Assembly (NCBI RefSeq): GCF_012033695.1 | Contig: NZ_JAAVJI010000009.1 | Coordinates: 124,001-188,000, forward strand | Length of the DNA: 64,000 nucleotides | Direction of reading: 5' to 3' | From: Pseudomonas quercus | Lineage (GTDB): Bacteria; Pseudomonadota; Gammaproteobacteria; Pseudomonadales; Pseudomonadaceae | Shown here: one piece after another, positions 19,794 through 28,164 of the stretch | How positions within the stretch are numbered: the stretch's first letter is position 1 | Layout of the letters: each line of letters begins with the position of its first letter | Position numbers and translations under genes: made by a program | Notes under the pieces: generated by a model | Told to the model about the DNA's origin: nothing | Databases searched by the model: none | The model's input: only the letters and a program-made list of their open reading frames with translations

Positions 19794-20672
19794 TTAGCGT
19801 GCGTACTGGGCCTTGGCAAATGCAGCGATTGCATCAGCCATCGCCTTTGGTTGTTCAGGTGCCATCGCATGTCCCGCATTTTTCAGCACCACTACTTGGA
19901 CCCGATCGCCCAACATGCTTTTAAGTACGCCTGAAAAACGTCTCGGTGCCACCGTATCAGCTTCGCCTTGCAGGTCCAGAATTGGTGCCTTGCCAGCTGC
20001 AAAGTAGTCGTCGACAGGCGTTGTATTGCGCGCATGGGACTCGGCGTCATGGGTTGCTTCGTGCCAGCCATCAAGCCACACAGATGGGTCATTACCCGGC
20101 GCGAAGAATGCTTTTTTCAGATAAACGAGACGCTGTTCTTTGCTCAGAGAAAGATCGCCGGCCCCATCGATGGCTTGGCGCATTTCGGCGTTGATAGGTT
20201 TTTCGGTGGAGCCAGGTGGCACCTTGCCTGCCGATGCAGCTGCCATCACAACCCCGCGAACGAGGTCAGGACGATCGGCAGCGAGCATTCGTGCTGCGAA
20301 ATTCCCCCAAGCGTGTCCGACGACCACTATAGGTCCTTTGTTTTCATGCTCGACAACCGCCGCCACATCTCGGGCAAAGTCATGAACCGACAGGTTTTCC
20401 ATCGGGCCTTTGCTTTCACCAATACCGCGGGGCTCTGGTCTGACGACACGGAAGCCATCTTCCTGAAGATATTGAGCAACCTTGTCATAGTCGCGCCCTG
20501 ACCTTCCGAGGGAAGGAAGCATGACGACGACAGGCCCAGTTCCCTGAGAGTTAACTTCGATCTGCACGTTGGCGTAACGGACAATGTCGTGCTCAAGCTT
20601 TGCGTCGGCAAAAGCAAACCCCACCGCCAGGCTGAGCGATGCGCCTACAAAAAAACGGGAGACCATGTTCAT
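19794..20672 (-). CDS. Secreted alpha/beta-hydrolase-fold protein, second copy lacking the serine nucleophile
   Basis: 292 residues with a Sec signal peptide (cleavage near FADA, residue 23). It aligns along its length with the protein at 15051-15932 (shared EPRG, PPGS-EKP, FFAPGND, DLQGE, GHAMAPE). The nucleophile elbow is VGHAWGN, again alanine in place of serine, while the acid and histidine are kept. Its ATG overlaps the stop of the ModA-like gene by four bases, and it is the last gene of the seven-gene operon. Location should be periplasmic. Activity is unknown. Confidence 0.8.
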   Translation of the reverse strand: MNMVSRFFVGASLSLAVGFAFADAKLEHDIVRYANVQIEVNSQGTGPVVVMLPSLGRSGRDYDKVAQYLQEDGFRVVRPEPRGIGESKGPMENLSVHDFARDVAAVVEHENKGPIVVVGHAWGNFAARMLAADRPDLVRGVVMAAASAGKVPPGSTEKPINAEMRQAIDGAGDLSLSKEQRLVYLKKAFFAPGNDPSVWLDGWHEATHDAESHARNTTPVDDYFAAGKAPILDLQGEADTVAPRRFSGVLKSMLGDRVQVVVLKNAGHAMAPEQPKAMADAIAAFAKAQYAR

Positions 20673-21481
20673 TGCTTAGCTCCTTGATTAGACGAATTCT
20701 GTACGGGCTCCAGCCCGCTTTCCGTCAGCAGTTGGTGGGCAGCAGGACTGGCGAGAAACTGTACGAACTCACGCGCCACGACGGCATTTGAGGTCTGCGA
20801 GGCCACCGTCGCGCAGAAACGACTGACCTTTTGGACTTCTTTGGGCAGCGGTCCCAGGTAATCCACGCCTGGCGTCACCTTCAGCTCACTGACTTGCTGC
20901 ATGCCGATGTCGGCTTCCCCACGGGCCAGTGCAGTGCCCACGAGCTCCTTACCCTGAACCTCTAAAGTTTTGCCCTTGAGCTGTTCGGCGATTCCCAGGC
21001 GTTGGAACAGCTCCGAGCGAATGAAGACGCCGCTCGCACCTTGTGAGTAGGCGACTTTGTCCGCCCCCCGTAAGGCCGCTTTGAGTGCTGCCACTGTGGA
21101 GATGTCCGGATGTGCGTGCCCGTGGGGAACGCCTACGCCAATCGGAGAATCGGCGATATCGCGCCGCGTGGTCAGGTCGAATGCGCCTGACGGAGCGAGT
21201 AGGTCGAGGGTCTCGCTTGCCATGATTGCTAGGTCCATCGGCTCATGGTGCTTGATGCGCTGTGGAATGGACTCAGGAGACTCGCCCATCGAAGGTCCCC
21301 AGCTAATCGCCAACGTATTACCGCTGGCTTTTTCATAAGCGGGCTGCAGATGTGCCATAGCGCCTTTAAGCGCGCCGCTAGCGATGACCTTCAGTTCTGC
21401 TGCGTCTACGAGTTGTGAGAATGTCAGCAACCCCACCAAACTGGTCGAGAGTAGTAACGGGGTATTTCTTGTTTTTATCAC
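20669..21481 (-). CDS. Orphan ModA-like periplasmic substrate-binding protein
   Basis: 270 residues with a signal peptide (cleavage near VDAAE, residue 28). The core (LKVIASGALKGAM, MDLAIMASETLDLL, AYSQGASGVF, ADIGMQQVSEL) is that of the molybdate/sulfate-type binding proteins (ModA-like). No ABC permease or ATPase is nearby, and the operon has a secondary carrier instead. It may therefore bind an organic acid, or serve a sensing or delivery role. Molybdate transport is not supported by context. Confidence 0.78.
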   Translation of the reverse strand: MIKTRNTPLLLSTSLVGLLTFSQLVDAAELKVIASGALKGAMAHLQPAYEKASGNTLAISWGPSMGESPESIPQRIKHHEPMDLAIMASETLDLLAPSGAFDLTTRRDIADSPIGVGVPHGHAHPDISTVAALKAALRGADKVAYSQGASGVFIRSELFQRLGIAEQLKGKTLEVQGKELVGTALARGEADIGMQQVSELKVTPGVDYLGPLPKEVQKVSRFCATVASQTSNAVVAREFVQFLASPAAHQLLTESGLEPVQNSSNQGAKQ

Positions 21482-21505
21482 AGGGCCACCTTTCCTAGAG
21501 CGCGT

Positions 21506-22441
21506 TCAAGCGCCGCGCGTGTTTACGAACAGTGAGTACAAAGAAGTGGTTGAGGCCATCAGCAGGCGGTTGCCGCGCGGGCCGCCAAAGCAGAGGTTTG
21601 CGCAGCGCTCGGGTAAATCGATGTGCCCGATGGCTGTGCCATCGGCAGCGAATATTCTTACGCCGTCGAGTCCAGGCGCCTCAGCCCCCCAGCCGCACCA
21701 GAGATTGCCATCGGCATCTACCCGCAAGCCGTCCGGTAAACCTGTGCCTGCATCGATCAAGTGACGCCGGTTTTCCAAGCGACCGTCCTCATCAACGCTA
21801 TAGGCGACGATCCTGCGCGGGCGTGCTCTGGATTCAACGAGATAGAGCGTTTTTTCATCAGGAGAAAATGCTAGCCCGTTAGGACCTTCAAGGTTCCGGG
21901 CTACACAATGCAACGTGCCGTCGGGGTCCCTGCGATACACATTTGCAGGCAGCGATGGCGACCCTTGCCGCCCCATGTAGTCACTGACCAGCCCGAAAGG
22001 CGGATCGGTAAACCAGACGCTGTCGTCTGACTTGACCACGATGTCATTGGGCGAGTTAAGGGGCATGCCCTCAAATCGGTCAGCCAGGACAGTTACCGAG
22101 CCGTCGTACTCCGTACGTGTAATGCACCTTGCGCCGTGTTCGCATATCAACAGCCGGCCCTGGCGATCACGGGTCATGCCGTTGGCCTGATTAGATGACT
22201 GGCGAAATACGCCTAGCGTGCCGTTAGCCTCATCCCAACGCATGATTCGATCGTTTGGTAAGTCGGTGAACAGCAGGTAGCGCCCATCGCCGAACCAGAC
22301 GGGACCTTCAGCCCAGCGCAGGCCCGTCGCCAGCCGTTCGACCTTGGCGTGGGCAAGTCGGTAATGCGCGAAGCGGGGATCCAGCACTTTGACTGCCGGA
22401 TCGGGCACACGAGTACTGGGACGCCATTCAGGATCGTTCAT
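21506..22441 (-). CDS. SMP-30/gluconolactonase family lactonase
   Basis: 311 residues from the ATG at 22441, which has GGAG seven bases upstream; a longer open frame from 22573 overlaps the preceding gene. It is a six-bladed propeller with the expected metal-site pattern: WAEGPVW (first acidic ligand), LNSPNDIV (Asn), GPNGLAFS and GLPDGLRVDADGNLW (Asp). Family members hydrolyse sugar-acid or other lactones in a Ca- or Zn-dependent way. In this operon it probably opens a lactone made by the SDR or met by the amidohydrolase. Confidence 0.87.
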   Translation of the reverse strand: MNDPEWRPSTRVPDPAVKVLDPRFAHYRLAHAKVERLATGLRWAEGPVWFGDGRYLLFTDLPNDRIMRWDEANGTLGVFRQSSNQANGMTRDRQGRLLICEHGARCITRTEYDGSVTVLADRFEGMPLNSPNDIVVKSDDSVWFTDPPFGLVSDYMGRQGSPSLPANVYRRDPDGTLHCVARNLEGPNGLAFSPDEKTLYLVESRARPRRIVAYSVDEDGRLENRRHLIDAGTGLPDGLRVDADGNLWCGWGAEAPGLDGVRIFAADGTAIGHIDLPERCANLCFGGPRGNRLLMASTTSLYSLFVNTRGA

Positions 22442-22478
22442 GGGTGACTCCAGATCAGTCCAGTTCGCACGCGGCGGT

Positions 22479-23423
22479 TCAGCCATACAGGCGCGTGGGG
22501 TTGTCGACAAGCACCGCTTTTTGCAGCGTGGCGTTGCCGCAAACCTGCTCGATGAACTCAAGAAGTTGAGCATCGCTGGGCGTTGACCCCTTTATATTCG
22601 GGTGTGGCCAATCGGAGCCCCAGATCGCTCGTTCCGGTGCGCACTCAAGCAACTGGCGAACCCGATCCAGCGCCTGTGGCCACGGTCCTGGCTGACCCTG
22701 CATGGCCCGGTCGACGCCCGACAACTTGATCCAACGGTCGGGACGCTTGAGCTGCTCTTGCAGTTGCGCAAACGCGCGGGTGTCCATCGGCTGGGTGAAG
22801 TCCGGCCGGGCCATGTGATCGATCACCAGTGGTGTTTTGAGGTTCTGCCATTGCTGCAGGAACGGGAGCAGCGTGGTGAGCTCACCATGCACCAAGACAT
22901 GCCAACCCAGCGGTGCGACGCGTTCTGCCAGATGACGCAACTTCTCAGGATCACGCGCACCCGGAAGGTGGCCCATCAGGTTGAATCGGATACCCCGTAA
23001 CCCACCCTCATGAAGCTTCTGCAGCTCCGCATCGGAGGTGTTTTCGTCGATCAATCCGACGCCTCTGTACCGCCCTTTGCTTTGGGCAATCGCAGAAAGA
23101 ATCGCAGAATGGTCTGTCCCGTACGGCGCCGCCTGCACCAACACGCCACGACTGATCCCCAGCTTTTCGTGTAACGCCAATAGATCCGCGAAAGGCGCCG
23201 GATCAGGCGTGTACGCCGCATTAGCCGGAAGAGGGAAGCGGTCCCACGGTCCATAAATATGGGTGTGACAATCCCAAAGAGCAGGTGCTGTAGATGGGCT
23301 GGGCATAGTAGCTCCGGAAGTCTGGGTGAACGCGTCACCGAGAAGGCTGACCCCAGCGGCGACAGTTGCTGTTTGTTTGATAAAAAAGCGTCGAGACGCC
23401 CGAAAGCTGGGCAGGTCAGCCAT
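22479..23423 (-). CDS. Tat-exported amidohydrolase of the PDC/galactarolactone hydrolase type
   Basis: 314 residues. The N-terminus has a twin-arginine signal (SRRFFIKQTATVAAG), implying folded export to the periplasm. The mature part is a TIM-barrel amidohydrolase with the first-strand HxH motif (WDCHTHIYGP), later histidines in VLVHGEL and VIDHMARP, and the aspartate in WGSDWPHP. Relatives hydrolyse 2-pyrone-4,6-dicarboxylate or isomerise D-galactarolactone, mostly in the cytoplasm, so the Tat signal is unusual. It sits between the SDR and SMP-30 genes. Substrate unknown. Confidence 0.82.
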   Translation of the reverse strand: MADLPSFRASRRFFIKQTATVAAGVSLLGDAFTQTSGATMPSPSTAPALWDCHTHIYGPWDRFPLPANAAYTPDPAPFADLLALHEKLGISRGVLVQAAPYGTDHSAILSAIAQSKGRYRGVGLIDENTSDAELQKLHEGGLRGIRFNLMGHLPGARDPEKLRHLAERVAPLGWHVLVHGELTTLLPFLQQWQNLKTPLVIDHMARPDFTQPMDTRAFAQLQEQLKRPDRWIKLSGVDRAMQGQPGPWPQALDRVRQLLECAPERAIWGSDWPHPNIKGSTPSDAQLLEFIEQVCGNATLQKAVLVDNPTRLYG

Positions 23424-23486
23424 GGTTGAGTGCTCTGATTTTTGTTAGATGAGCATGACAAGCCTGATTAAGGCCACGCGCGGGCT

Positions 23487-24305
23487 TCAGTTACAGCGCA
23501 CGCTCATGCCGCCGTCGACAACGATCTCGGTGCCTGTCACAAAACGTGATTCATCACTGGCCAAATACAGCGCCGCGTAGGCTGTATCGCGACCGTCGCC
23601 CATGAAGCCCAGTGGGATGCGGGCAAGACGGGAATCAAGCAGCTTGTCGACGTCCCCACCAGTGCGCTGCCCTGCCAAGCGGACTTCAACCATCGGCGTG
23701 TGTAGCTGACCAGGAACTACAGTGTTAACCCTGATCCCCTTCGGGGCATATTCAACAGCGGTGACGCGGCCCAGCTGGATCACTCCGGCTTTGCTTGAGG
23801 CATAGGCCACCTGCGCGGATCCGGTGAAGCGGATTCCTGACGTTGACGCCGTGTTGATGATCGAACCGCTGCCTTGGGCTTCCATGTGCGGCAAAACATG
23901 CTTACAGGTCAGAAACACGCTCTTGAGGTTGAGTGCAATTTGAGCGTCGAACTTCTCTTCGCTGAGAGCAACGGCGCCACCAGGGGCCGAACCACCGACG
24001 TTGTTCACTAGGATGTCCACGCCGCCGTAGGTGTCCTTGCACGCCGCGACCATCGCCTCCACCGCCGCACTGTCAGTCACGTCACAGACGTAAGGAGTGA
24101 CATCACCACCCTCTTCTCTGATGCGGGTGAGCGTTTCCTCCATGGGCCCCATATCCCGGTCCACGGCGAATACTTTTGCTCCAGCCAATGCAAAAAGCAC
24201 AGCGACTGCGCGCCCATTGCCCCAACCAGTGCCAACGCAACCTGCGCCTGTAACTATGGCCACTTTACCATGCAGGCGGTCGCTTTTAGGAAGTGCTTCG
24301 GTCAT
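23487..24305 (-). CDS. Short-chain dehydrogenase/reductase
   Basis: 272 residues, classical SDR. The cofactor loop is VTGAGCVGTGWGNG, with the acidic residue after strand 2 (FAVDRD) favouring NAD(H). The NNVGG motif, the catalytic serine (NTASTSG) and Y-A-S-S-K are present, and the end reads VTGTEIVVDGG. It probably oxidises a hydroxyl group of the imported compound. It lies nine bases downstream of the CMD-like gene. Confidence 0.89.
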   Translation of the reverse strand: MTEALPKSDRLHGKVAIVTGAGCVGTGWGNGRAVAVLFALAGAKVFAVDRDMGPMEETLTRIREEGGDVTPYVCDVTDSAAVEAMVAACKDTYGGVDILVNNVGGSAPGGAVALSEEKFDAQIALNLKSVFLTCKHVLPHMEAQGSGSIINTASTSGIRFTGSAQVAYASSKAGVIQLGRVTAVEYAPKGIRVNTVVPGQLHTPMVEVRLAGQRTGGDVDKLLDSRLARIPLGFMGDGRDTAYAALYLASDESRFVTGTEIVVDGGMSVRCN

Positions 24306-24314
24306 GGGAAATCC

Positions 24315-24875
24315 TTATTGGAGTTGGGCAGGCAGTTCGGGTTGGACGCCGGCAGGCGGCGGTACCTCGAACACTTTGATGGTCATGGAGATCAGCGTGT
24401 AATAACCGGCGATACCGACCAGATCGACAGCAGCATCATTGCCCAGGGTTTCGATAAACCGCTGGTACGTTGCGTCCGTCACGTATCGCTGTGAGTGCAG
24501 GTCGTGGATGAAGCGGTACACCAACTCCTCGTCTTTGCGCTCGAAGAGTGGTTTCTGACCATCGCGAATTGCATTGATGATGTTGAGAGACAACCCCGCA
24601 TTGAGTGCAAATGGCTTATGAGCTGCCCATTCGTACTCGGCCAGCCAATGCCGACCCATCATCAAAATAGCGAGCTCAGAAAGGCGTGGCTCCAGGCAAC
24701 TGTCATAGCGGCAATAGCGACCCAGTGCCTGCGCGCACTCGGCGAGCTCCGGGCGGTGCAGCCAAATTGCCAGCGGGCCCCGGACGCCCTTGCGCGGGCC
24801 GTTGGCAATGCGCTCGTAAATAACCTGCTGCGCATCATTCAGGTTGTCAGGGTCAACGGGAGGTAGACGATTCAT
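24315..24875 (-). CDS. Carboxymuconolactone decarboxylase-like protein
   Basis: 186 residues, helical, similar in layout to the AhpD/CMD-like family (RLSELAILMMGRHWLAEYEW, AHKPFALNAGLS, in part). The CxxC pair of AhpD peroxidases is absent, so a peroxidase role is unlikely. Such proteins often accompany lactone or aromatic-acid catabolic genes. It lies 20 bases after the permease gene and nine bases before the SDR gene. Confidence 0.8.
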   Translation of the reverse strand: MNRLPPVDPDNLNDAQQVIYERIANGPRKGVRGPLAIWLHRPELAECAQALGRYCRYDSCLEPRLSELAILMMGRHWLAEYEWAAHKPFALNAGLSLNIINAIRDGQKPLFERKDEELVYRFIHDLHSQRYVTDATYQRFIETLGNDAAVDLVGIAGYYTLISMTIKVFEVPPPAGVQPELPAQLQ

Positions 24876-24895
24876 GGCAAGTTCCTCGACAGCTT

Positions 24896-26224
24896 TTAAG
24901 GCTGAGTTTGTGGCTTGGGTACCAGCGCTTTCTCTGCGAGAGGCTTGGCGTCAGGCGGGGGACGCAACAGGCTGCGACCCGGCGCACGGCCTGTTTCACG
25001 CTTGAAGTCTTCAGGGTTGAACGCGCCTTCCCAGCGCGCGATTGCAAACACGGCGATGGTGTTGCCCACAATGTTGGTCAGGGCAGTGGCAGTCGCCATG
25101 ATGCGATCGATGCCGAAGAGTAATCCGAGACCACTGAGAGGCAGTGTCTGAACCGACTGCAGTGTTGCAGCGAGTTTGATGAAAGCGCCGCCGGCAACGG
25201 TGGTACCCCCTTTAGAGGTGATACTCAGGATTGCCAGCAGCCCCAACTGCTGCCAGAGAGAGAAAGGCGTGTCGGTCGCTTGTGCGATAAAGCCAATAGC
25301 GATCGCCATGTAGATGGCGGTACCGTCGAGGTTGAAGCTGTAGCCCGCGGGCAGCACGAACCCGACCACCACTTCATCGCACCCGCTTCGCTTGAGCTTT
25401 TCAATCAGGCGTGGGAAGGCAACCTCGCCGGACGCGGTGCCGAATACGAGCAGGATCTCGTCCCGAATGAGCCGCAACACGCTTAGGAATGGCAGCCCAA
25501 TCCACCAGCTGATAGAGCCCAGCACGCCGAAAACAAAGATCAGCGACGCTGCGTAATACACTGCAATGAGCTTGAGTAGATAAAGCAGAGTATCGCCGCC
25601 ATAACTACCGATAGCTGCGGCCATTGCGCCGAAAGCACCGAGCGGCGCAAGCTTCATGATGAAGCTCAGCATCTTGAACAAGATGCTCTGCGCTTCATCA
25701 ATTGCTTTTACGGCGACGGAGTCAGGACCACAGACGCGGTTAATGGCGATGCCCGCCAGCACAGAAATGATGAGCACCTGGATGATATCGCCCTTGGCAA
25801 ACGCGTCTACCAGAGTGTGGGGGATCAAGCTCAGTGCATAGCTCACCATAGAAACGCTACCGGCTCCCGAGGTAGCTTTTATAGCCTCGCTGGACTCTGC
25901 CATTGTCGTGGCATGAAGCCCTACGCCTGGCTGTACAACGTTCACCAGAATAAATCCGATGATCATTGCGACTGTGCTGACGACTTCGAAATACAGAAGC
26001 GACTTGACGCCCAGCCGACCAAGCTTGCGCATGTCCTGAACATGGGTCAGTCCATGTACCAAGGTTACAAATACGATAGGGGCAAGCATCATCTTCAGAA
26101 GTGCGATGAAGGCTTGGCCAAGGGGCTTCATCGCGACGGCCCAGCCGGGCGCAGCGAAGCCAAGGATGACTGCTGCGACCAGTGCTAAAAGCACCTGGAC
26201 GTGGAGCTTCTTCAACTGTTTCAT
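24896..26224 (-). CDS. DAACS-family (DctA-like) dicarboxylate/amino-acid symporter
   Basis: 442 residues, eight transmembrane helices plus two re-entrant hairpins in the family. GYSFNLDGTAIYM and the TSKGGTTVAGG segment are clear. The serine-rich hairpin reads FGTASGEVAFP instead of the usual T-S-S-S-E-S, and the second motif also differs from DctA, which suggests a shifted substrate. It is the first gene of the seven-gene operon and is divergent from a LysR regulator, so it probably imports the operon's substrate. Confidence 0.86.
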   Translation of the reverse strand: MKQLKKLHVQVLLALVAAVILGFAAPGWAVAMKPLGQAFIALLKMMLAPIVFVTLVHGLTHVQDMRKLGRLGVKSLLYFEVVSTVAMIIGFILVNVVQPGVGLHATTMAESSEAIKATSGAGSVSMVSYALSLIPHTLVDAFAKGDIIQVLIISVLAGIAINRVCGPDSVAVKAIDEAQSILFKMLSFIMKLAPLGAFGAMAAAIGSYGGDTLLYLLKLIAVYYAASLIFVFGVLGSISWWIGLPFLSVLRLIRDEILLVFGTASGEVAFPRLIEKLKRSGCDEVVVGFVLPAGYSFNLDGTAIYMAIAIGFIAQATDTPFSLWQQLGLLAILSITSKGGTTVAGGAFIKLAATLQSVQTLPLSGLGLLFGIDRIMATATALTNIVGNTIAVFAIARWEGAFNPEDFKRETGRAPGRSLLRPPPDAKPLAEKALVPKPQTQP

Positions 26225-26388
26225 GGCTATTCCTCGCCCTTGTGGGCGTCATTGTTCTTGTCGTATCGCGTATTGCGGTCGCCATCAACCTGCAACGAGC
26301 CATATAGCCGGAGCATAGAAAAAACGAGTACTTGGCGCAAAAACTTTATTTTGATACAAAGCTATGCCAATAAAGCATGGGTAATAGC

Positions 26389-27324
26389 ATGGATATTAGA
26401 GAGCTGAGGTCTTTTGCAAAGGTCGCGCACTGCGGCAGTTTCAGCCGTGCCGCGCGCGAGTTATTCATTGCCCAGCCGGCTTTGAGCCGTCAGATCGCTA
26501 AGCTGGAAGAGGAGCTGCAGGTCACCCTGTTTGTCAGGCATGGAAAAGGCGTGGAGCTCACTGCTGCGGGCTCACGACTGCTTGAGCGAGCGGAGGTCAT
26601 GCTACGATTCGCAGAAGAAACGTCCGATCATGTTCGCAACGCTGGAGTGGTAGAACGCGGACATCTGGCTGTCGGGTTGCCTCCAACACTTGGTACAGTG
26701 GTGGGCCCTCAGCTGATTGCGAAGTTTCAACAGCGTTGGCCAAAAGCGTCATTGCACGTACTTGAGGGGCTTAGCACCTCCCTGCAGGAATGGTTACTAA
26801 GCGGTAGAATTGAAGTGGCCGTAGTGTATAACCAACCGCTTGTTGAAGCCTTTGATGTTAGATCGTTGTTCAGCGAGCCGATGGTTTTGGTCGGACCGCC
26901 TGGCGAACCAATCAGATCAGTGCGCCTTGCTGAACTCGCCGATATGCCTTTGATATTACCGGGGCTTCCACACAGCAATCGGCGTCTACTGGAGCAGGTC
27001 GCGGCCCAAAATGGGGTTCGCTTGAAAACTCGTTTGGAGGTGGATAGCGTCAGCCTTACTAAGCGACTAGTTGCCGAAGGACACGGCTACTGCATTCTTG
27101 CTCATGCGGCTGTTCAGGAAGACATTGCGAAGGGCAACCTCGTCGCGCACTCTATTGAGCGGCCAGGGATCAGGTCGGTTGTCTCGATCACAACGTTAAA
27201 GGACCGGCGACGTTCAAGGTTGGGAATGAGCTGGGAAAAGATACTCCTAGAAACGCTTGAGGAGCTTGCCACCAAGGGCGTATGGCATGAAGCGGTAGTG
27301 TGGCTTGGGCCGGAGTACAGCTAA
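26389..27324 (+). CDS. LysR-family regulator, probable activator of the divergent operon
   Basis: 311 residues from the ATG at 26389 (MDIRELRSF); an ATG four codons earlier is possible, and neither has a strong ribosome site. An N-terminal helix-turn-helix (FSRAARELFIAQPALSRQI) precedes the effector-binding domain, which has the NAC/Cbl-like look. It is divergent from the permease gene with a 164-base shared intergenic region, the usual arrangement for a LysR protein controlling the adjoining operon. Confidence 0.9.
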   Translation: MDIRELRSFAKVAHCGSFSRAARELFIAQPALSRQIAKLEEELQVTLFVRHGKGVELTAAGSRLLERAEVMLRFAEETSDHVRNAGVVERGHLAVGLPPTLGTVVGPQLIAKFQQRWPKASLHVLEGLSTSLQEWLLSGRIEVAVVYNQPLVEAFDVRSLFSEPMVLVGPPGEPIRSVRLAELADMPLILPGLPHSNRRLLEQVAAQNGVRLKTRLEVDSVSLTKRLVAEGHGYCILAHAAVQEDIAKGNLVAHSIERPGIRSVVSITTLKDRRRSRLGMSWEKILLETLEELATKGVWHEAVVWLGPEYS

Positions 27325-27458
27325 AAAGGCGGCTTGCTTTCAACCCATGCGGTCTGTCCGGTTAGCCGCAACATACGGTTGCAGAAGCCGAGTGCAACAC
27401 GGCCATTGAATTGAAGCGGGCGCCTCATGATGCAGGGCTGAAAACATGAGCCTATCGT

Positions 27459-27884
27459 CTATGAAGAGGGGCGCCAGGAGGGAAGCCACCGCTGATGACA
27501 CACCCCGTCAAGGTCACGTATAGGGGCGCTACCTGCACGCATTGGAGCAAAAAGCGCAAGCATAGCCACGCCTAGAGGAATCATGAAGAACGGCAATACG
27601 CGTAGTGGTCGGTACGTATCCAAAATCGGCCCCGTTGCGATCAGGGAATGAATGGCGAAGCCAGCACAATAGGCAGTGTCAGCAGGAAACCGCACTCTTT
27701 CCACAGTTTTAGAGTGGGCGGTGAAGTAAGGGGCTTTTGCTCAGTCTTCGGCCCCAGGATTGCGGGTAAAGGTGCTCGCTTGAGGAGTGGCAAAATCATC
27801 AACACCACAAACCACCCCCATTAATGGTCCCCAAATCCAAGCCTGCATCGTCGCAATTTCGATCAAATCCAAAATTGCCTGCAT
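27459..27884 (-). pseudogene. MFS transporter pseudogene with several frameshifts
   Basis: Read on the minus strand, an MFS-like sequence continues only by changing frame: AWIWGPLMGVV, then WFVVLMILPLLKRAPLPA and LTLPIVLASPFI in a second frame, then LIATGPI and LRVLPFFMIPLGVAMLALFAP in a third, and YVTLTGCVISGGF in a fourth. These match the central loop and following helices of an MFS protein. Both ends are missing. It marks the right border of the metabolic island. A 47-codon frame at 27741-27884 is part of this wreck rather than a gene. Confidence 0.55.
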
Positions 27885-28164
27885 CAAGTGCCCTCTATGA
27901 ACTTCAACCAAGTATTTGCTACATAACCAGTAAGAGCAGATAAAAACACTTGCTCGAAACAAATTCAATTTTGACGTAAAAATGATTTTGCTCTTCTAGA
28001 TAGCGGCAAATATTCCCAGGCAACTGGGCGCGAGGATGAGGACCACGAGCGCAGTTCAAGGCTTTCGCTTGTCCATATCACTGATACATTCCGCATTTAC
28101 TCTTTTGGGAAAGGATTGTGAACGACGCAGCCTCCAAACGATGTATGCCCATTTTTCTAGCACA
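27885..28164. other. AT-richer intergenic stretch, nothing recognised
   Basis: No gene, RNA or convincing terminator was seen between the MFS remnant and the end of the histidine kinase gene. The base composition is visibly more AT-rich than the flanks. Short frames here are shadows. Confidence 0.4.

Noticed and set aside
20669..21481. Molybdate transport system
   Set aside because: Only the ModA-like binding protein is present; no ModB or ModC, and the neighbours are catabolic.
27741..27884. 47-codon small protein gene with a fair ribosome site
   Set aside because: Its middle reads as part of an MFS helix that continues in another frame, so it is part of a frameshifted pseudogene.
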